Shown: positions 55,149-63,699, counted from the stretch's first letter. The stretch: DNA of 64,000 nucleotides from Microbacterium sp. SORGH_AS_0969 (GCF_030818255.1 NZ_JAUTAG010000001.1:868001-932000), one strand, 5' to 3'. Program-made: numbers and translations. Notes: generated from the letters alone by a model not told the origin.

Positions 55149-55324
55149 CGGCGGCTCGCTTTCAGCGGGTCGGGAACGTCCACGGTACCGGCCTCTCCCG
55201 CGCCGCCCGGACGCGGCCGCCGCCCCCACGAGAACAGGAGATCGTGCGGAAACAGGACGACCGGAAGCAGAGTGGTCCTGTCGCGGTGGCATCCCCTGTT
55301 CTGATGACGCGGGCGCGCGCCAGC

Positions 55325-55840
55325 TCAGTCCTGGGAAAGGGGGACGTCGGAGAGGGATGCCGCGAGCGCGAGCTTCGCGCGACGGTACCGGCCCCGAACG
55401 GTGGCCGGGGCCACGTTCTGCAGGTGGGCGATCTCGACGAACGACAGCCCCTCCCAGTGCGCCAATGTCACCACCTCCGCAAGCTCCGGTTCCAGTTCGC
55501 CGATGAGCGCGCGGAGGGCGATGGCTTCGGTCGAATCCGCCACCGTGTCCGCCGCCATCTCGCGGCGGAGCGTGTCAGCGAGGGCACGGCGTCGACGAGT
55601 TCCCCGCTCGGAGTTGGCGAGCACGTTTCGTGCGACACCGAACAACCACATGCGCACCTCCTCCCGAGGAGTAGGGAGATCGGCCCGGCGGCGCCACGCC
55701 GTCAGCAGCGTTTCAGCCAACAGGTCTGCCGCGTCCTGACCCACTCGCCGGGCGAAGTACCGGAGAAGGTCGGGACTCAGCTGCTCGACGAGGGCGACGA
55801 ACGACGCTTCATCGTCGCTGCGGCGGAGGGGACGCTTCAC
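55325..55840 (-). CDS. ECF-type RNA polymerase sigma factor
   Basis: 171 residues with region 2 (LSPDLLRYFARRVGQDAADLLAE, then MWLFGVARNVLAN) and region 4 (ELEPELAEVVTLAHWEGLSF, then VEIAHLQNVAPATVRGRYRRAKL). The GTG at 55840 overlaps the stop of the preceding gene (GTGA) and fits region 2; an ATG six codons upstream would overlap more. It directs polymerase to stress-type promoters, most likely including the one before its own operon. Confidence 0.92.
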   Translation of the reverse strand: MKRPLRRSDDEASFVALVEQLSPDLLRYFARRVGQDAADLLAETLLTAWRRRADLPTPREEVRMWLFGVARNVLANSERGTRRRRALADTLRREMAADTVADSTEAIALRALIGELEPELAEVVTLAHWEGLSFVEIAHLQNVAPATVRGRYRRAKLALAASLSDVPLSQD

Positions 55841-56517
55841 CGCTTCTCGCCCTCGCACAGCTCTTGGGAGGAGAAGCCCAGGCCCGTGGTGGGATAGCCC
55901 ACGGCCTCGACGTGCGACATGACGGCGGTGAAGACGGCGTCCTTGACAGCGATGTTGTATTCGACGTCGGCGTTGTACTGGTTCGTGCCGAACCCGAAGG
56001 GAACGGACTCCCCCTCGCCCTCGTAGGTCATCGGCTCTTGCCGTAGCTTCGCGATCTCGGCATCCACGTCGATCGCGTGGGCGAGGTCGGTGGTTCGGAG
56101 GTATTCACGGGCGGCGTCGGCTGCGGCGGGGTCCGCCGGCACATCCGCGGGGCGGTCCGCCGCCGGCGAGAACGTGACGTCCCCGATCCTGACCTCGCAG
56201 GTTCCACCGCCCGGGAGGGTGTAGGCGAATGACGCATCCGGGGAGAGCGCCCAGGTCTCCCACGCGGCGGGCTCCATCCAGAACCGGCTCCAGTCGACGG
56301 CGACCGCCGCATACGCCGCGCCCGCGGTCCCCAGTACGAAAACCGGGACGAGTGCGGCCGCGAGCACTCGCTTACGCCGTCCACGATTCCGGTCATCGGC
56401 GACGATCGCGCGCGCCATGGTCGAGGCACGGACGCGCACCCCGTCGTCGCTCACGTCACGTGCGCGATCAGCGCGAGTCATGATCGCGTGCAGCGCGTTG
56501 TCCACGTCGTCGTTCAT
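55837..56517 (-). CDS. Putative anti-sigma/sensor membrane protein for the ECF factor
   Basis: 226 residues. A cytoplasmic N-terminal ~55 residues (DDVDNALHAIMTRADRARD), one helix (VLAAALVPVFVLGTAGAAYA) and an outside domain of ~150 residues containing TWALSPDASFAYTLPGGG, two Cys and no known family. One helix with a short cytoplasmic head beside an ECF gene is the plan of an anti-sigma factor, but no ZAS motif is visible. ATG at 56517 is used over a GTG three codons upstream. The order anti-sigma first, sigma second is the less common one. Confidence 0.75.
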   Translation of the reverse strand: MNDDVDNALHAIMTRADRARDVSDDGVRVRASTMARAIVADDRNRGRRKRVLAAALVPVFVLGTAGAAYAAVAVDWSRFWMEPAAWETWALSPDASFAYTLPGGGTCEVRIGDVTFSPAADRPADVPADPAAADAAREYLRTTDLAHAIDVDAEIAKLRQEPMTYEGEGESVPFGFGTNQYNADVEYNIAVKDAVFTAVMSHVEAVGYPTTGLGFSSQELCEGEKR

Positions 56518-56635
56518 CCGGAACACCTTCCCTCACCGGGGGCGGAAGCACCCCTCTGGAACAGACATGTCCGGGTGTCTCCCAAACGTTGTCGGATCTT
56601 CCGGCCGGTGCAGGTACGGACGGTACGGTGACCGC

Positions 56636-57517
56636 GTGGACAATGAACGCGAGAGCCTCGTCATGCGAGCGAAGATCCTCAGGGGCTACATCACCGCGGT
56701 CGAACAGCCCGAGAAGCTCCTGCAAGTGTGCGCCGCCGCCACCGGCACTGTCGACGACGTCCGAGTCGCGGTCGCCACGGCCTTCGGCGTCAACGACATC
56801 ACCGCCGAAGCGATCCTCGACCTGCAGGTTCGGCGCTTCGCGCCGACGACGGTTGCGCAGATGAAGGCGGAGCTGGCCGAGAACGAGCGGCGCCTCGCCG
56901 ACCTCGACCTCGTGTCGAACGTCCCCGCGGCACCGAACGAGGCGGACCGCCGAGAAGACGGCGACCTTCCGCCCCGACATCTGACCGCGAGCGCGTACGG
57001 AATCTTCCTCAACGGGGCGTACGGTGTGGGAAAGTCGTCGGTGCTGGACCATCTTGGCGATCTGTTTGCCCGGCATCAACTGGCGTTCAGCCTGTTCGAT
57101 GTCGACTGGTTCCACCGTTCGTGGCCGACAGCATCCCACGACCCGCGGAACGTCGTCGTCGAGGCGGAGAACATGCGAGCCACCTGGGAGAACTATCTCT
57201 TGACGGGACCGCGTACGCCCCTCATCGCTGGCATCATCGAGACCGCGGACGACCTCGTCCGATACGAGGAAGTGTTTCAGCGGGAGCTGCGGATGGTTCT
57301 TCTCACCGCCTCACCCCGGGTCGCCGAAGACCGGCTCCGCCGCCGATATGACCGCGACAGGTACGCCGCACTTTCGTGGCACCTTGCCCGTCATCGCGAT
57401 CTCGCCTCGCGCCTCGAGACGGGCCACGGGTACGTCGTAACCGTGGACACCGACGAACTCACGCCGGCCGGGGTGGCGGCATCCATCTTCGATGCTCTTC
57501 GTCCGGGCGAGAGCTGA
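56636..57517 (+). CDS. GyrA-segment/P-loop kinase fusion protein
   Basis: 293 residues. Residues ~10-95 (RAKILRGYITAVEQPEKLLQ and on to ITAEAILDLQVRRFAPTTVA then QMKAELAENERRLADL) resemble the coiled-coil/dimer-gate segment of DNA gyrase A, without the catalytic Tyr domain. From ~residue 118 there is a P-loop domain: GIFLNGAYGVGKSSVLDHLG (Walker A), LFDVDWFHRSWP, then VLLTASPRVAEDRLRRRYDRDR, like a small-molecule kinase. GTG at 56636 is used; ATG ten codons on is possible. The two parts are both intact, so this is a true fusion. Role unknown. Confidence 0.82.
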   Translation: MDNERESLVMRAKILRGYITAVEQPEKLLQVCAAATGTVDDVRVAVATAFGVNDITAEAILDLQVRRFAPTTVAQMKAELAENERRLADLDLVSNVPAAPNEADRREDGDLPPRHLTASAYGIFLNGAYGVGKSSVLDHLGDLFARHQLAFSLFDVDWFHRSWPTASHDPRNVVVEAENMRATWENYLLTGPRTPLIAGIIETADDLVRYEEVFQRELRMVLLTASPRVAEDRLRRRYDRDRYAALSWHLARHRDLASRLETGHGYVVTVDTDELTPAGVAASIFDALRPGES

Positions 57518-57722
57518 CCGGATCTCCGCGGGGAGATGAATCGCCACGCGGGCTCTCACAGGGACGGCGCTGCTGACCGAGTATGCCGAGGCTGGTAGAT
57601 GAACAGGCACGACGCTGAGCGAACAGGCTGTCTCGGCCCAATCCGGCTCGAGCACGTTCACAGAGGCCCGCATCTCGAGGGTGCCGTCAGCAGCGACGTC
57701 CGCTCTCAGCAAACGAACAGCG

Positions 57723-58025
57723 TCAGCGCGGATCAGCCGGCTCCGGCGCGACCTCGATGGTGATGCGCCTGCCCGCTTCGATCACCCCGGGACCGCGGTC
57801 GGGTGTGGGCGCGGGAAGCGGAATCTCCTGCTCGGCTTCCCACACGATCCGGGCTTCATGCGCCGCGGGATGGAACAGTTCATCGAAGCCGAGCAGGCCG
57901 CCGGAAGACACGGCCGAAGCACCGGCCCGCCGCTGACGACGGCCGACCGCGTAGGCGACCGCCGCGAAGACGAACGGCACGCAGAGGACGACGGCGATCG
58001 TCGCCCACCCCCACACGTCTTTCAT
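57723..58025 (-). CDS. Small single-helix membrane protein
   Basis: 100 residues: helix at ~5-28 (WGWATIAVVLCVPFVFAAVA), a basic RRQRR stop-transfer, then a soluble ~65-residue tail with HPAAHEARIVWEAEQEIPLP. The frame has normal codon use and starts at an ATG opposite the lipoprotein end. No family recognised. The 205 bases between this gene and the kinase gene contain nothing recognisable. Confidence 0.6.
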   Translation of the reverse strand: MKDVWGWATIAVVLCVPFVFAAVAYAVGRRQRRAGASAVSSGGLLGFDELFHPAAHEARIVWEAEQEIPLPAPTPDRGPGVIEAGRRITIEVAPEPADPR

Positions 58026-58079
58026 GCCCGCGACTCTGCCAGACTTCTCTCCCGCAGCACACCCGCGAACCGAGAGCGA

Positions 58080-58664
58080 TCAGCCGAAGATCTGCGACGT
58101 GATCTCCGAGAGCCACGGCCGCGCGTTGACGTTGACGGTCTCGAGGTACAGCCACTTCCCGTCGCCCGCGACCACCACGTCCTCGGTCTCCGGGGTGTCG
58201 GCGGGCTTGGCGCAGTACTGCGCGCCGAAGTCCTGCGACGGCTGGCATTCGAATCCCTGCGCACCCAGCCCTTCGAGACCGGCCGTGATGTCCGCCGCGG
58301 GTGCGGTGCTCACGATGAGCAGCACCGCGGCCGACTCCTCCTGGATCCAGTTGCACGACAGCACGGTCGTCGCGTTCGCGGGCGCCGGGCGCACGAAGCC
58401 GTCTGCGTGCTGGGCGGTCAGGTCGCCGACGGTCTGCTGGCGGGTCTCGGCGGTGCCGAGATCGTCACAGGATGCCGGCAGGGCAGCGGGCAATGACGAC
58501 GGGGCCGCGGGCATCGAGGCCGTCGGCGAGGCGACCGACGCCGTCGGCGACGCGACCGGGGTGTCGCTCGGAGCCGGCGCGGCGGTTCCCGAGGCGCATC
58601 CGGTCAGTAGGGCGGCGGCCCCGATCAGCAGCGCCCCCGTGACAGCGAGTGGTGCACGACGCAT
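58080..58664 (-). CDS. Lipoprotein of unknown function (DUF3558-like look)
   Basis: 194 residues. Signal peptide with lipobox LLTG-Cys at residue 23, then a Pro/Ser/Thr/Ala-rich linker (~24-60) and a folded part with four Cys (SCDDLG, LSCNWI, FECQPS, QYCAKP) that could form two disulfides. ATG at 58664 is used. Cys spacing and the DL..AHADGF region vaguely resemble DUF3558 proteins, but this is uncertain. Confidence 0.8.
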   Translation of the reverse strand: MRRAPLAVTGALLIGAAALLTGCASGTAAPAPSDTPVASPTASVASPTASMPAAPSSLPAALPASCDDLGTAETRQQTVGDLTAQHADGFVRPAPANATTVLSCNWIQEESAAVLLIVSTAPAADITAGLEGLGAQGFECQPSQDFGAQYCAKPADTPETEDVVVAGDGKWLYLETVNVNARPWLSEITSQIFG

Positions 58665-58754
58665 GACGGTCCCCCTTCGCGCGGCGGCGATCTCCCCAGG
58701 CCATCCGCTTGTCCTGCGCTCAACATAGCTCGGTTCGCCCGACGCTTCACCCAC

Positions 58755-58777
58755 TTGACCCTCACGCAACGTGAGGG
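58755..58777 (+). promoter_or_regulatory. MerR-type promoter/operator for the VOC-MerR operon
   Basis: -35 box TTGACC (58755-58760) followed by the dyad CCCTCAC-GCAAC-GTGAGGG (58759-58777). A dyad in an extended spacer immediately after the -35 box is the standard MerR activator arrangement, in which the regulator realigns the two boxes. The -10 is not obvious. It sits about 15 bases before the VOC start. Confidence 0.78.
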
Positions 58778-58791
58778 CCGAGTCTGGAGGC

Positions 58792-59304
58792 ATGAACGAG
58801 AACCTCGACGCCTTCGACATCAGTCCCGTGCCGCCTCCGGGACCGGATGCCATCGCACCCCCGCTGTACCGCGGGATCTACGGCATGCCCCAGTTCGTCA
58901 CCATCCCGACGTCCGACCTGACGGCATCCGTCGACTTCTGGACGCGCGGGCTCGGATTCTTCGAGCTCTTCGGCATCCCGGGGCAGATGGTGCACCTGCG
59001 GCGGTGGGCGTTCCAAGACGTCCTGCTCGTGTCGGGCGAGACGCCGGCATCGGTCTCGGCGGGGCGGGTGAGCTTCGCGTGCCTCCTCGACCAGATCGAT
59101 ACTCTGGTGGCGTCGCTCGCCACCGTGGGAGTCGCCGCCGAGGCGCGCGATACCCCCTGGAACACGCGCGACGTCGAGGTCGTCACGCCCGAGAACGCGC
59201 GCGTCGTCTTCACGGCGGCCAAGGTGTTCGATCCCACGACCGTCGAGGGCCGGAATTTGCAGTCGGTCGGGATCGGGCGCGACGAGAATGACTCCCATGG
59301 GTGA
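58792..59304 (+). CDS. VOC-family protein (glyoxalase/bleomycin-resistance fold)
   Basis: 170 residues. The core is a VOC domain (residues ~35-150) starting FVTIPTSDLTASVDFWTRGL then GFFELFGIPGQMVHLRRWAF, with a second half FACLLDQIDTLVASLATVGV. Members bind metals or small molecules and often confer resistance. ATG at 58792 has GGAGG before it and matches the MerR-type promoter. Its stop lies inside the MerR gene (overlap about 17 bases). The ligand or substrate is unknown. Confidence 0.87.
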   Translation: MNENLDAFDISPVPPPGPDAIAPPLYRGIYGMPQFVTIPTSDLTASVDFWTRGLGFFELFGIPGQMVHLRRWAFQDVLLVSGETPASVSAGRVSFACLLDQIDTLVASLATVGVAAEARDTPWNTRDVEVVTPENARVVFTAAKVFDPTTVEGRNLQSVGIGRDENDSHG

Positions 59305-60088
59305 GCAGGGGATGCCGGTCGGCGAGACGGCCGTGCAACTCGGGCTGACCGTGCGCACGCTGCACCACTGGGACGAGATCGGGCTCGCGAGCCCCGCGGC
59401 CCGCTCGGCCGCCGGATACCGGCTCTACACCGACGACGACCTCGAGCGGCTCCGTCGCATCGTCGTCTACCGCGAGCTCGGTCTCGATCTCGATGCCATC
59501 CGCGCGGTGCTCGACGAGCCGGGCGGAGACGTGGCCGAGCAGTTGCGCGTCCAGCGGGCGCAACTCGCTCGCCGCATCGCCCAGTTGCAGCACCTCGACG
59601 AGGACCTCGAGCGCATGATCGCGGCGCAGGAGCGCGGCATCCTGCTATCCGAAGAGGAGCAGCGCGCGACGTTCGGGCCGGGGTGGGACACCCGCTGGCC
59701 CGCCGAGGCGCGAGAGGCCTACGGCGGGTCGCCGCAGTGGCAGCAGTACGCCGAGCGGGCGGCATCCCGCTCGGCGGACGACTGGAAGGCCGTGACGCAG
59801 ACGGTCGCGGCCTTCGACGAAGAGCTCGGCGCAGCCATCGACGCCGGCGCCCGCCCCGGCGACGCAAAGGCCGACGCGCTCGTCGAACGGCACCGCGAGG
59901 TGTTCTCGCAGTACTTCCCGATCACCCGACAGATGCAGGTGCACCTGGGCCGGATGTACGCCGCCGATCCGCGCTTCGCGGCGCACTACGACGCGGTGCG
60001 ACCCGGGCTCGCTGTGTGGCTGCGCGACGCGATCGAGGCGAGCGCCCGCGCGCACGGCATCGACTCCGACACCGCTGCCTGGGAGTGA
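59288..60088 (+). CDS. MerR-family regulator with TipAS drug-binding domain
   Basis: 266 residues. N-terminal MerR HTH (PVGETAVQLGLTVRTLHHWD, EIGLASPAARSAAGYRLYTD, then DLERLRRIVVYRELG), a coiled coil (RAQLARRIAQLQHLDEDLER) and from ~residue 125 a TipAS domain (FGPGWDTRWPAEAREAYGGS). TipA-like regulators activate transcription after binding thiopeptides or similar drugs. ATG 59288 overlaps the VOC gene; ATG 59297 is an alternative. The system VOC plus TipA-like MerR under a MerR promoter suggests a drug-inducible defence. Confidence 0.92.
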   Translation: MTPMGEQGMPVGETAVQLGLTVRTLHHWDEIGLASPAARSAAGYRLYTDDDLERLRRIVVYRELGLDLDAIRAVLDEPGGDVAEQLRVQRAQLARRIAQLQHLDEDLERMIAAQERGILLSEEEQRATFGPGWDTRWPAEAREAYGGSPQWQQYAERAASRSADDWKAVTQTVAAFDEELGAAIDAGARPGDAKADALVERHREVFSQYFPITRQMQVHLGRMYAADPRFAAHYDAVRPGLAVWLRDAIEASARAHGIDSDTAAWE

Positions 60089-61102
60089 TCAGGCCGAGCC
60101 GCGCTCGATGATCTCGGTCGGCAGGATCGCGGTGGTCGACGGCGCGCGCCCGGCGAGCAGGTCGAGCAGCATGCGGGCCATCTGCCGTCCCTGGTCTCGC
60201 GACGGCTGCCGGATCGTGGTGAGAGCGGGGACCAGCGAGGTCGCGACGGACGAGTCGTCGAACCCCATGACAGCGACGTCGCGCCCGGGCTCGATCCCCC
60301 GTTCGCGCAACGCCGTGTAGGCACCGCGGGCCATGAGGTCGCTCGCGGCGAAGACCGCGTCGGGAACGTCTCCGGATGCCAGGATCCGCCGCATTGCGGA
60401 CGCACCCTCGGCCTCGGTGAACCCGCCGTCCTCCACGGCGAACGGTTCGAGTCCAGCGGCGGCGAGGGCGTCGCGGAACCCCTGGAGCCGGTCGATGCCC
60501 GCGGGCATGTCGGCCGGGCCGGCGACGGTGGCGATACGACGGTGCCCGCGATCGATGAGGTACTGCGTGGCATCCCGCCCGCCCTGCACATTGTCGACGT
60601 CGACGTAGTGGTCGGTAGGGCGCACGCGCGCGGGGCGCCCGCCGTAGACGACGGGCACGGTGTCGGCGAGGCGGTCGATGAACGTGTCGCTGGTGTGGTG
60701 CGAAGCAACGATCGCGCCGTCGACGCTGCCGCTACGGAGGTAACCGAGCGCCTTCGCACTGGCGTCGTCGCTCGCGATGAGCATGTTCATGACGTAGTCG
60801 GACTCGCCGATCACCTGCGAGATGCCGGCGACGATGGAACCGAAGAACGGATCGCCGAAGAAGCGGTCGGTGTCTTCCGGGATGACGAGAGCGATCGCGC
60901 GTGTCTGGCGGCTGGCGAGCGATCGGGCTGCCCGGTTGGGGACGTACTGCAGCTCGTCGATCGCCCGCTGAACGGCCTCGAGAGCCGAGGGCGAGACAGC
61001 GGTCGAGCCATTCACGACGCGCGAGACCGTGGAGCGCGAGACCCCCGCCCGCGCGGCGACTTCTTCGATCGTGGCGGCACCGCGCACGGGGGTCAGTGAC
61101 AT
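60089..61102 (-). CDS. LacI-family transcriptional regulator
   Basis: 337 residues. HTH near residues 10-32 (ATIEEVAARAGVSRSTVSRV) with hinge helix AARSLASRQ, then the periplasmic-binding-like effector domain (IALVIPEDTDRFFGDPFFGS, HRRIATVAGPADMPAG, DAVFAASDLMARGA). Effector is likely a sugar or sugar phosphate. ATG at 61102 is used. No sugar genes are next to it, so its targets are elsewhere, unless it acts on its own gene. Its stop abuts that of the MerR gene. Confidence 0.94.
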   Translation of the reverse strand: MSLTPVRGAATIEEVAARAGVSRSTVSRVVNGSTAVSPSALEAVQRAIDELQYVPNRAARSLASRQTRAIALVIPEDTDRFFGDPFFGSIVAGISQVIGESDYVMNMLIASDDASAKALGYLRSGSVDGAIVASHHTSDTFIDRLADTVPVVYGGRPARVRPTDHYVDVDNVQGGRDATQYLIDRGHRRIATVAGPADMPAGIDRLQGFRDALAAAGLEPFAVEDGGFTEAEGASAMRRILASGDVPDAVFAASDLMARGAYTALRERGIEPGRDVAVMGFDDSSVATSLVPALTTIRQPSRDQGRQMARMLLDLLAGRAPSTTAILPTEIIERGSA

Positions 61103-61179
61103 CGATTCTCTCTCGGGCTCTGCGATGCGACCGCGCCGTTTGACGAGCGGCGACGTTGCGAGCGTACTCCCCCGGTGGG

Positions 61180-62123
61180 TCACAGACGCGGCGACTCCGC
61201 AGACGCGAGAGCATCTCGCAGGGCGCGGGCCGATGGGAATCCGGAAAGGGCCGCGACCTCGGCGAGCTCCCGGGCATCGTCGGCCGCGAGCAGGTCGCGC
61301 GCGAGGCGCAGGCGCTGAGCGCGGAGCACCGCCGCCGGGGTCTCGCCACGTAACCGGAACGCTCGCTCCAACCGACGCCGACCGACGCCCAGTCGCGTCG
61401 CGACATCGTGGATCGTCAGCCCCGGACGTACGGCATCCGCGTCGAGCACCGTTCGCGCCCGCGCGTACAGCAGGTCGTAACTGTCTGTCGTGTCGCGGGA
61501 GTGTCGGGGCGGCAGCATCCGGGCCTCCGCCCGGACCGCGGCGATGAGGGCTTCGAGCGAGGCGGCCATCGCCGTGGCCGCGCTAATTACCCCCCCCCCC
61601 CCCGCTGCTGGTCATGCGCGTGGAAGAGGGCGTTGACGGCCGACGTGATCATCGCGACCGACACGAGCTCTCCGTTCGCGTGGAACGCATCGGCCGCGCG
61701 GTCGCGCGCCCCATGGTCGATCTCGATACGGGCGATCGGCTCGCTGGAGCGGTAGGAGACCGCGGTGCCGCGCGGCACGAGCAGCACGTCGTTGGGTGCC
61801 AGCGGAGCCTCGGGGTCGTCGCCCACGCGGATGATTCCCCTGCCGGCAACGTGGACAACAAGGGTGTCGGTCGGCTCGTCTCGCCCGGATGCCGTCTCGT
61901 CGGGCATGCGAGGCGATCGCGACAGCGCGAGTGCGGTGTGCCACACGCGACGCACCGCCACATCGGCGACGACAGCCTCGTCGATGAAGGCGTGAGCGGT
62001 GGCCGCATCGGATTGTTCGACGGTCCAGCCGCGGAGTCGGAACCACTCGCCGACCTCTCGCCCTTCGAGCGGAATACGCCGCACGCGCCACGGCGACCGT
62101 GGCGGGTGGCGGTCGCGTGTCAC
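61180..62123 (-). pseudogene. AraC-family regulator interrupted by a 14-bp homopolymer
   Basis: The GTG at 62123 (GGAGA upstream) opens an AraC-binding-type cupin domain of ~178 residues (FIDEAVVADVAVRRVWHTAL, NDVLLVPRGTAVSYRSSEP). The frame then hits TAA right after 14 G at 61590-61603. The other half (61180-61569) is the AraC HTH: LTIHDVATRLGVGRRRLERA, FRLRGETPAAVLRAQRLRLA. With 15 or 12 G instead of 14 the two halves read through as one ~314-residue protein. A homopolymer of this length is very unusual here and would slip readily, so it may be phase variable rather than a true pseudogene; sequencing error is possible as well. Confidence 0.85.
61590..61603. repeat. Homopolymer of 14 C (14 G on the coding strand)
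   Basis: Run of 14 C on the plus strand at the junction of the two AraC halves, with GTAATTAG immediately downstream on the coding strand giving stops in two of three frames. No other run of this length was noticed in the window. Confidence 0.97.
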
Positions 62124-62374
62124 GGCAATGTCTCCAGAGCATTCCTCAGAACGAGGTCACAAAAACCTAGACCCGCTTCGCGTTGACAGAGCCGCCTCGC
62201 CCACCCAGGCCCGCTTTCCCTCACCCCGACCATCCCCACCACCAGGGATCCCCCTCACCCGCGAAGCCGGTGGAGCGACAGCCGCGACGGCGCTCCGACA
62301 CCGCCTATGCGCGGAGGAGGCGAACACGGCTGGATGTGACACGGAACATCACCCACCCTGAGAGGAACTCCCCC

Positions 62375-63616
62375 ATGGAGAACGCCCCCGAAACTCCCGC
62401 TGTCGACAGCGGACTCCCCCGCCGCACGGTGCTCACCGGCGCCGCCTGGACCATCCCCGTCATCGCCGCCGCCACTATCGCACCCACGGCGTCCGCCTCG
62501 GGCACGCTGCAGCTCGCGTTCGACAAGACGACCTACAACGGCACCGCCTGCTCAACCATCACGGGCGCGTACGTGACCGCGACGACGAACGGCGTGCCGA
62601 CGACGGGAGCGTCGATCACGGTAAGCCTGTCGAACAACTACACGTTCTCGGGCGGCTCGACGTCGGCTACCGGGCTGTCGGGGTCGAACGGGCGTTACAC
62701 GTTGCCGGACATCAACGTGCCTGCCAGCGGAGGGAGCGGTGTGCTCAACGCACAATCCGGGAGCGCTTCAGCCAGCGGAGCAATCAGCGCTTCGGCTAAG
62801 TCGGGGGGCCTCGGTTGGTATGACACCAGCCGTCAGTTCCACGCGGTCACCGCAAACATCCCCGCGGACTCCGTCCCCTACGGCGCCTGGTTCCTCACCC
62901 AGGACGGACGCCTCCTCAACGCCGCAGACGCCGCCGTCAAAGGCACCGGAATCGCCACCGTCGGCCCGGAAATCGGCGGCTACTTCGGCGTCACCCTCAA
63001 AAACGGAGGGTACGGATGGTACGACACCCAACTCCAATTCCACACCGTCACCGCAAACATCCCCGCAAACTCCGTCCCCTACGGCGCCTGGTTCCTCACC
63101 CCAGACGGACGCCTCCTCAACGCCGCAGACGCCGCCGTCAAAGGCACCGGAATCGCCACCGTCGGCCCCGTCATCAACGACTACTTCGCCGTCACCCTTA
63201 AAAACGGAGGGTACGGATGGTACGACACCAGCCGTCAGTTCCACACGGTCACCGCAAACATCCCCGCGGACTCCGTCCCCTACGGCGCCTGGTTCCTCAC
63301 CCAGGACGGACGCCTCCTCAACGCCGCAGACGCCGCCGTCAAAGGCACCGGAATCGCCACCGTCGGCCCGGAAATCGGCGGCTACTTCGGCGTCACCCTC
63401 AAAAACGGAGGGTACGGATGGTACGACACCCAACTCCAATTCCACACCGTCACCGCAAACATCCCCGCAAACTCCGTCCCCTACGGCGCCTGGTTCCTCA
63501 CCCCAGACGGACGCCTCCTCAACGCCGCAGACGCCGCCGTCAAAGGCACCGGAATCGCCACCGTCGGCCCCGTCATCAACGACTACTTCGCCGTCACCCT
63601 CAAGGGAACCTGCTAA
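62375..63616 (+). CDS. Secreted protein with four 67-residue repeats of unknown family
   Basis: 413 residues. A twin-Arg-like signal (LPRRTVLTGAAWTIPVIAAA then ASA) ends near residue 42. Next is an Ig-like/beta domain of ~95 residues (LQLAFDKTTYNGTACSTITG, NNYTFSGG). From residue ~145 there are four 67-residue repeats (GWYDT.. QFHTVTANIP, SVPYGAWFLTQDGRLLNAAD, AAVKGTGIATVGP.I..YF then VTLKNG), ending VTLKGTC. Repeats alternate in two types (A,B,A,B). ATG at 62375 has AGAGGA upstream. No LPXTG or helix anchor. The repeat is not one I recognise. Confidence 0.85.
   Translation: MENAPETPAVDSGLPRRTVLTGAAWTIPVIAAATIAPTASASGTLQLAFDKTTYNGTACSTITGAYVTATTNGVPTTGASITVSLSNNYTFSGGSTSATGLSGSNGRYTLPDINVPASGGSGVLNAQSGSASASGAISASAKSGGLGWYDTSRQFHAVTANIPADSVPYGAWFLTQDGRLLNAADAAVKGTGIATVGPEIGGYFGVTLKNGGYGWYDTQLQFHTVTANIPANSVPYGAWFLTPDGRLLNAADAAVKGTGIATVGPVINDYFAVTLKNGGYGWYDTSRQFHTVTANIPADSVPYGAWFLTQDGRLLNAADAAVKGTGIATVGPEIGGYFGVTLKNGGYGWYDTQLQFHTVTANIPANSVPYGAWFLTPDGRLLNAADAAVKGTGIATVGPVINDYFAVTLKGTC
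62813..63615. repeat. Four 201-bp tandem repeats in an ABAB pattern
   Basis: Units begin near 62813, 63014, 63215 and 63416 with a period of 201 bases. Units 1 and 3, and 2 and 4, are nearly identical (few changes), so the array grew by a recent 402-bp duplication. The slightly altered first unit (TAT for TAC, GCG for ACG) marks the older copy. Confidence 0.92.
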
Positions 63617-63633
63617 GCGCGGCGGTTCTCTTC

Positions 63634-63662
63634 GTGGCCGCCCGATCTCTTCGGGCGGCCAC
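63634..63662 (+). terminator. Strong hairpin after the repeat protein gene
   Basis: Perfect 12-bp stem GTGGCCGCCCGA / TCGGGCGGCCAC with a TCTCT loop, 18 bases after the stop. No T-run follows, so it may be a terminator of the actinobacterial type or only a 3' stabiliser. Confidence 0.7.
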
Positions 63663-63699
63663 TGCGCTCGTCGCCAAGAGTGGGAAGTGGGCTTGCCGT

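Noticed and set aside
57311..57712. 133-codon leftward frame after the kinase gene
   Set aside because: Overlaps the end of the kinase gene antisense and has no domain, signal or ribosome site.
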